The translations under genes were made by a program, and so were the position numbers. From assembly GCA_964445305.1 (NCBI GenBank), contig CAYUKK010000176.1, forward strand, positions 1 through 10,854: a DNA stretch of 10,854 nucleotides, in the 5' to 3' direction. The notes under the pieces were generated by a model that was given only the letters and a program-made list of their open reading frames with translations, was not told where the DNA came from and ran no database searches. Source of the stretch: CAYUKK01 sp964445305. GTDB lineage: Bacteria > Acidobacteriota > Aminicenantia > Aminicenantales > UBA8522. Positions 6,786 to 10,854 of this stretch are shown here, piece after piece; positions within the stretch are counted from its first letter, which is position 1, and the number at the start of each line of letters is the position of its first letter.

Positions 6786-9131
6786 ATGATTTCAGAGAAA
6801 GCGAACCAAATCGGCACATCCCCCACCCTCAAGATTACGGCCAAGGCCAAGGCCATGAAGGCCGAGGGGATTGACATCATCGATTTGAGCGTCGGCGAAC
6901 CGGATTTCCCCACGCCCGAGAATGCAAAGGCGGCCGGGATTCGGGCCATCCAGCAGAATTTCACCAAGTATACGGAAAACGAAGGTATCCCGGCGCTCAA
7001 GAAAGCCATCATCGCCAGGATGAAGGAGGATTATGGCCTCGCCTATGAGATGAACGAGGTCATCGTCTCGACGGGCGCTAAAAGCTCGCTCTTCCTCCTC
7101 ATCCAGGCCCTGGTTAATGACGGGGAGGAAGTTATCATCCCCGCCCCCTACTGGGTGACTTACCCTCAGGCAGTCGTGCTGGCCAAAGGCAAGCCCGTTA
7201 TCATCCCGACCAAGGAGGAAAATGGCTTTCTTCTTACGCCCGAGGAGCTCAAGGCGGCCATTTCCCCGGCGACCAAAGCCCTCATCCTCAACAATCCCTC
7301 CAACCCAACCGGCGCTGCCTATTCCAGGGCTCAGCTCGAAGCTTTGGTTGATGTCATTCGCGGCGAGGACCTTTATGTTATCGCCGATGAAATCTACGCC
7401 AAGCTCATTTTCGATGGCTTCGAGTTTGTGAGCTTCCCCTCCCTCGGCGAGGACATCAAAGCCAAGACCATCCTTATCAGCGGCGTCTCCAAGTCCTACT
7501 CCATGACCGGCTGGCGGATAGGGTTTGCTCTGGGGCCGGCCGAAATCATCAACGCCATGGCTAAAATCCAGAGCCATTCAACCTCCAACCCTTGCTCCAT
7601 CTCCCAGCAAGCCAGCCTGGAAGCTCTGACCGGGCCGCAGCATGAGGTCGCCCGCATGGCCGCTGAATTCCAGCGCCGGCGCAACTACTGCCTGATGCGG
7701 CTCAACGCCATCCCCAATATCTCCTGTTTCAAGCCCCGGGGCGCTTTCTACCTCTTCCCCAATTTCTCGGCTTATTATGAAAAAGAGGCGGGCGGTGTTC
7801 TCATCCGGAATTCCTACGGCCTGGCCTACTACCTGCTCAAGGAAGCGAAAGTGGCCATCGTCCCGGGCGATTCTTTTGGCGCGGATAATTACATCCGTCT
7901 TTCCTACGCCACATCGATGGAGAACCTGGAGAAAGGGATGGACCGGATTATCGAGGCCGTCTCCAAGCTCAAGACGCCGAAGAAAATCAAGCGGGTCGCC
8001 CTCAACAACACCATCACTCGAGTGAAGAGAGCTGTGCCCGTTGACGCATCCCTGCCGACCAAGATGCGCGATGCTCTCGTCGCCGAGATGGAGGGACATC
8101 TTCCCGTCGAGAACTACTACGAATGGAACGCCAACATCGCGGGAATCGTCGTCCAGCTTCGAACGAATGTTGCGCACCTCTATGATTTCTGGGTCGAGAA
8201 CTGGTTTCCGGCCCAGCTCGAAGCGGATATCGAGCCCCACGGCATCATTTATGCTGTGGATGGAGTCGCCGGTCGGGAGCCGAGAGCTTTTTACAACTCC
8301 GAGACAAAGACAGGGGTCCTCGTCAACACGGATAACTACGGCCCGTTGCGGAGCCTCGCCCTTGGTCTGGTCATGGATGTCACGGAAAGGCTCTACGGCG
8401 CCTGCGCTATCCGCGGCATGGCCGCCGCTGTCGAGGACAACGGCCGAGGCCTTATCCTCGTCGGACCGCCTGGAACGCGGAAGACCGAGCTCTTCTTCGA
8501 GCTCCTCGAGGATAAGCGGTTCAAAATCCAGGCTAACGAAATCATTCTTGTCCGGGCCGCGGGCGGAAAGGCGCAAGCGGAATGCGTCGAGAGAAAGCTT
8601 TATATGCCGACGAATACGGTCGAGAACTTCTCGCGCCTGGCGCCTCTTTTTGACGCGAGCAAGTGCGAAAACGTTGTCATCCACAAGGACGGATGCCAGG
8701 ATGAGGCTTGCCTCAGGGGCGAAGATTGCCGCCTCGACCGGGGGTCTCCCTTCTGCTACAAGGCCTCCAAAGAAGCGCATGCCATGCTCGACCCCAACTG
8801 GATTGGGGGCAAAAGTGCCCACGCCAGACGGACGACCCTGAGCTGGATATTCTTTCTCCGCTATGACCCGTCATCGCCGGCTGCTGTCCGCCTGGAGAAG
8901 GAGGAAGCGCTGCGCATCCTTGAATCGGGCGAAGCGTTAGGTTTGAAGAAAGCCCTCTCTCCGGCCAAACCACAGCCTTACTACAACCCCCACCTTTTGG
9001 TGACGACGGAGGAACGGCTGGAGCTCCAGAAAGCGTTCTTCAGCCGATTGCTGGATATCGTCCCCTGCTATCTGTTCAACAGCGGCGTGGCCGGCGCCGA
9101 GACAATAAAGCAACTGACCGCGGGCGAATAG
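6786..9131 (+). CDS. Fusion: PLP aspartate-type aminotransferase + HPr kinase/PEPCK-like P-loop module
   Basis: A 781-residue two-part protein. Residues 1 to about 395 form a full fold-type I aminotransferase of the aspartate aminotransferase (I-gamma) type. It shows SVGEPDFPTP (35-44), YTENEGIPALKKAI (62-75), NNPSNPTG (169-176), ADEIY (200-204), the PLP lysine Lys236 in SGVSKSYSMTGWRIG (232-246) and the carboxylate-binding Arg371 in YIRLSYATS (369-377). This half probably interconverts an amino acid and its 2-oxo acid. Residues from about 400 to 781 are a second module. It has a P-loop-like GLILVGPPGTRKTELFFELL (555-574), IQANEI (581-586), a cysteine cluster (627-657), FFLRYD (689-694) and DIVPCYLF (757-764); this order recalls HPrK-like kinases. 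The P-loop has Arg565 where glycine is usual. No stop or frame break separates the halves. RBS AGGAGAGG precedes the ATG. The second half's function is unknown. Confidence 0.85.
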   Translation: MISEKANQIGTSPTLKITAKAKAMKAEGIDIIDLSVGEPDFPTPENAKAAGIRAIQQNFTKYTENEGIPALKKAIIARMKEDYGLAYEMNEVIVSTGAKSSLFLLIQALVNDGEEVIIPAPYWVTYPQAVVLAKGKPVIIPTKEENGFLLTPEELKAAISPATKALILNNPSNPTGAAYSRAQLEALVDVIRGEDLYVIADEIYAKLIFDGFEFVSFPSLGEDIKAKTILISGVSKSYSMTGWRIGFALGPAEIINAMAKIQSHSTSNPCSISQQASLEALTGPQHEVARMAAEFQRRRNYCLMRLNAIPNISCFKPRGAFYLFPNFSAYYEKEAGGVLIRNSYGLAYYLLKEAKVAIVPGDSFGADNYIRLSYATSMENLEKGMDRIIEAVSKLKTPKKIKRVALNNTITRVKRAVPVDASLPTKMRDALVAEMEGHLPVENYYEWNANIAGIVVQLRTNVAHLYDFWVENWFPAQLEADIEPHGIIYAVDGVAGREPRAFYNSETKTGVLVNTDNYGPLRSLALGLVMDVTERLYGACAIRGMAAAVEDNGRGLILVGPPGTRKTELFFELLEDKRFKIQANEIILVRAAGGKAQAECVERKLYMPTNTVENFSRLAPLFDASKCENVVIHKDGCQDEACLRGEDCRLDRGSPFCYKASKEAHAMLDPNWIGGKSAHARRTTLSWIFFLRYDPSSPAAVRLEKEEALRILESGEALGLKKALSPAKPQPYYNPHLLVTTEERLELQKAFFSRLLDIVPCYLFNSGVAGAETIKQLTAGE

Positions 9132-9152
9132 GCTGAGCCTCGTCTTGCCAGC

Positions 9153-9361
9153 GGCAGCGACCCGATCTCTCTTTTTTCTACCCCTTCATCGAGGTCATAG
9201 CAGACCTGGATCAAATTACGAACTTCAAAATCTTTTCTGACCACAAAATATACCTCTCTCCCTTGACTATTTTTCCAGAAAAATACTTCTCCTCCCTTCA
9301 GCCCTCTCCTTAACAGATCCAGGAAAACAAGATTTTCACATAGCCATTCTTTCAAAATAGT
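9153..9361 (-). pseudogene. Relic of a DUF4143-type AAA+ ATPase (C-terminal fragment)
   Basis: Reading the minus strand from about 9361 to 9155 gives ILKEWLCENLVFLDLLRRG, then VFFWKNSQGREVYFVVRKD and LIQVCYDLDEGVEKREIGSL. This resembles the C-terminal DUF4143 region of the widespread predicted AAA+ ATPases, typically an 'ENxVFLELLRRG ... YYWKNxxGKEVDFVV ... LIQVCYDL ... REI' pattern. Only about 68 residues remain. The ATPase half and the extreme C-terminus are missing, there is no start codon of its own, and the usual acidic residue of EVDFVV is Tyr here. The open frame continues upstream only as an antisense-free shadow of the gmhA 3' end. It is AT-richer than its neighbours. I read it as a decayed leftover between convergent genes. 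Confidence 0.7.
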
Positions 9362-9362
9362 C

Positions 9363-9938
9363 CTAATTAGATTTATCCGAAAAGAGGCGGTTCTCGAGGG
9401 CTTCAGCCAGAAGGTGAAGGAGGAGAAGATGGACCTCCTGGACGCGAGGTGTGGAAGTCGAGGGAACATCGAGAAGATAATCGGATAGGGAGGCGAGCCT
9501 ACCACCGCCCTGGCCGGTCATGGCCACCGTCAGCATCCCTTTCTGGCGGGCCGCTTTGAGGCCCTCGACGATGTTGACTGAGGTCCCGCTTGTCGAAAGA
9601 GCGAGAGCAATATCCCCTTTGTCGCCGAGCGCCTCAATCTGCCGGCTGAAAACGTAATCATAAGACGAATCATTGGCCACAGAGGTAAGAGTCGACGTAT
9701 CAGTCGTCAGGGCGATCGCCCGCATGGGTTGTCTTATGCGGAGGAATTTGTTGACGAGTTCCGCGGCAAAGTGCTGGGCCTCAGCCGCGCTCCCGCCGTT
9801 GCCGAAAACGAGGATTTTCCGGCCCTCCCCAAGGGCCCTGGCGACGGCCTCGATCATGACCTCAAAGAGGTCACTCTTCTGCTCGAAAAAATTCTTGAGG
9901 ATAGCATGAATATCAACCTGAATGTATCCATATTTCAT
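9363..9938 (-). CDS. gmhA: Phosphoheptose isomerase (sedoheptulose-7-phosphate isomerase), SIS domain
   Basis: Predicted GmhA, which converts sedoheptulose 7-phosphate to glycero-manno-heptose 7-phosphate, the first step of ADP-heptose synthesis for LPS core or S-layer glycans. It is cytoplasmic and typically tetrameric. The 191 residues match the family. Signatures are FGNGGSAAEAQHFAAELVNK (45-64), TTDTSTLTSVANDSSYDYVF (78-97), STSGTS (115-120) and TPRVQEVHLLLLH (163-175). Glu60 and His170 occupy the positions of the E. coli catalytic pair Glu65/His180. The ATG at 9938 has AAGGAG upstream (minus strand), and a perfect TATAAT lies about 37 bases further up. It converges on the aminotransferase fusion and is followed at once by the ATPase relic. 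It agrees with the lipid A genes in indicating an LPS-bearing cell. Confidence 0.93.
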   Translation of the reverse strand: MKYGYIQVDIHAILKNFFEQKSDLFEVMIEAVARALGEGRKILVFGNGGSAAEAQHFAAELVNKFLRIRQPMRAIALTTDTSTLTSVANDSSYDYVFSRQIEALGDKGDIALALSTSGTSVNIVEGLKAARQKGMLTVAMTGQGGGRLASLSDYLLDVPSTSTPRVQEVHLLLLHLLAEALENRLFSDKSN

Positions 9939-10167
9939 CGCCTGCTCCTTAGGTCTCGCTTATTTCCTTTGACCATTATAACCTATTCCCACACATCCCG
10001 GATCATTATTTCCTCTCGCTATCTCCACGGGAGTACTTCCATGAAGAAAAGCTATGTCCTTTTTTCTTCGTGGCATTCCTCCTTCAAGAGGCAAATTTCA
10101 GGACTCTGAGCTTTCACCGTCAAAATGGATTCGGCTTTAAGGCCGTCCCGGCGAGTGCTTCCTTCGG
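9939..10167. other. Spacer between plsC-like gene and gmhA
   Basis: AT-richer spacer of about 230 bases with no recognised gene. A 38-residue minus-strand open frame (10076-9960) starts only two bases after an AGGAGG, has no recognisable motif and overlaps the gmhA -10, so it is probably chance. A weak stem (CGGC/GCCG around CTTAAA, near 10134-10147) lies just after the plsC-like stop and lacks a T-run. Confidence 0.4.
9975..9980 (-). promoter_or_regulatory. Possible -10 element for gmhA
   Basis: On the minus strand TATAAT matches the consensus exactly, 36 bases before the gmhA ATG. The preceding hexamer region (about 9998-10003) does not resemble TTGACA, so this is a one-element call. Confidence 0.35.
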
Positions 10168-10854
10168 TCAATTGCGAAGTCCTGATTCAATAGCGGCCTT
10201 GACTCTTTCGATCAACACCGACATGTTGCTCTGGTCATATCCCTCGACCGGAATGGGCGGATGGAAAAGCACATGGATGAGCCCCCGTCGTGTTGAAAAC
10301 CTTCCCCGCGGCATGAGTTCATACGTTCCCCTGATGGTGACGGGCACAATCGGCGTCCGGCTTTCCAGAGCGAGAAAAAAGCCGCCGCGCTTGAAAGCCT
10401 GGAGGCGGCCATCCCGGCTCCTCGTTCCCTCGGGAAAAATAAGGAAGGAATAGCGGCGGCGGCGCATGAGCTGGATGGCTTTGTCAATACTCCGCTTGCC
10501 CCCCCACATCTTCTTCCTGTCGACAGGAATGAAGCCGACGTATTTCATGCCCACGCCGATGATCGGAATCCGGAACACTTCTTTTTTGAGGATGACCCGG
10601 ATGGGTCGGGGGATGAGCCAGAAGAGCAGGGGTCCGTCGAGGAAGCTCAAATGGTTGGCCATGAAGACATAAGGAGCTCGGCGATCCAATCGCTCCCGGC
10701 CAGAGACCTCGACCTTGAGCCCGAGAATACGGCAACCGAGGCTCATCGCCCACTTGGCAATCCGGAGGAGAGGGTCGCGAACGCCGAACGGCCAGAAGAG
10801 GAGGAGCAAGAGGAAAAGAAATATCGTCAGGAGAGCATAGATGAGGAGGAGAAT
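10168..10854 (-). CDS. plsC: PlsC-type 1-acyl-glycerol-3-phosphate acyltransferase, 5' end outside window
   Basis: Predicted lysophosphatidic acid acyltransferase, making phosphatidate at the inner membrane for phospholipid synthesis. About 228 residues are visible, and the frame stays open to the right edge, so the true start is beyond 10854; a TTG at 10809 is not a credible start. The visible N-terminus is a hydrophobic stretch of Leu/Ile/Phe typical of the membrane helix in PlsC proteins. Motif I is NHLSFLD (His codon 10653-10651, Asp five residues later). Then come FIPVDRKK, motif III FPEGTRSRDG and AFKRGGFFLA, and motif IV VPVTIRGT. These give the HX4D catalytic pair and the phosphate-binding EGTR. 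Other PlsC-like acyltransferases (for lysolipids or ornithine lipids) share these motifs, so the exact acceptor is unproven. It runs in the same direction as gmhA but 229 bases upstream of it. Confidence 0.9.
   Translation of the reverse strand: MLLLIYALLTIFLFLLLLLFWPFGVRDPLLRIAKWAMSLGCRILGLKVEVSGRERLDRRAPYVFMANHLSFLDGPLLFWLIPRPIRVILKKEVFRIPIIGVGMKYVGFIPVDRKKMWGGKRSIDKAIQLMRRRRYSFLIFPEGTRSRDGRLQAFKRGGFFLALESRTPIVPVTIRGTYELMPRGRFSTRRGLIHVLFHPPIPVEGYDQSNMSVLIERVKAAIESGLRN

Noticed and set aside
7578..8822. 414-codon minus-strand open frame
   Set aside because: It lies antisense to the aminotransferase fusion, whose + strand motifs are unmistakable; no motif is seen in the antisense product.
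9131..9179. Terminator after the fusion gene
   Set aside because: Small stems (GGC-TGA-GCC and TGCC-AGC-GGCA) and a T-run near 9171-9176 exist, but the T-run is not adjacent to either stem, so no intrinsic terminator can be called.
9960..10076. 38-residue minus-strand ORF upstream of gmhA
   Set aside because: The Shine-Dalgarno is too close to the ATG, codon use is unlike the neighbours, no motif is seen, and it overlaps the gmhA -10.

Overview
The window suggests a diderm (Gram-negative-type) bacterium. It carries lipid A genes (an LpxK-type kinase and an LpxL/HtrB-type acyltransferase), a phosphoheptose isomerase (GmhA) of the kind that feeds LPS core heptose synthesis, and a PlsC-type phospholipid acyltransferase. 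Coding DNA is moderately GC-rich, with many C/G-ending codons (CTC, ATC, GAC, GCC), while several intergenic stretches are clearly AT-richer. No marker fixes the taxon; an uncultivated phylum-level lineage such as Aminicenantes is only a guess.

Layout. Bases 1-338 are non-coding, with a perfect C/G-rich palindrome (76-99) and two weaker inverted repeats ahead of lpxK. On the + strand follow lpxK (339-1370), an lpxL-like acyltransferase (1401-2360), rph for RNase PH (2369-3115), a UDP-xylose synthase-type gene (3135-4088), a period-4 repeat tract (4174-4221) and a DPM1-like family 2 glycosyltransferase (to 4981). The tight spacing of the first four suggests one operon combining lipid A modification, tRNA 3' trimming and nucleotide-sugar synthesis. 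Bases 4982-5345 hold no convincing gene but end in a good sigma-70-type promoter (5232-5259). That promoter is placed to drive a two-gene unit: a flotillin/SPFH membrane scaffold protein (5346-6755) and, 30 bases later, a 781-residue protein (6786-9131). The latter joins a complete PLP aspartate-type aminotransferase to a C-terminal module resembling the HPr kinase/PEPCK P-loop fold.

From 9132 the direction reverses. The convergent gap holds a decayed minus-strand fragment of a DUF4143-type AAA+ ATPase. Beyond it lie gmhA (9363-9938, minus) and a plsC-like acyltransferase that runs off the right edge (minus).

The aminotransferase-kinase-like fusion next to a flotillin is the best candidate for something undescribed. 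Other points of interest are two P-loops (LpxK and the fusion) that have each lost the glycine before the catalytic lysine, a cysteine cluster in the fusion, the ATPase relic, and the repeat tract before the glycosyltransferase. All family assignments come from motif recognition by eye; no database search was run.
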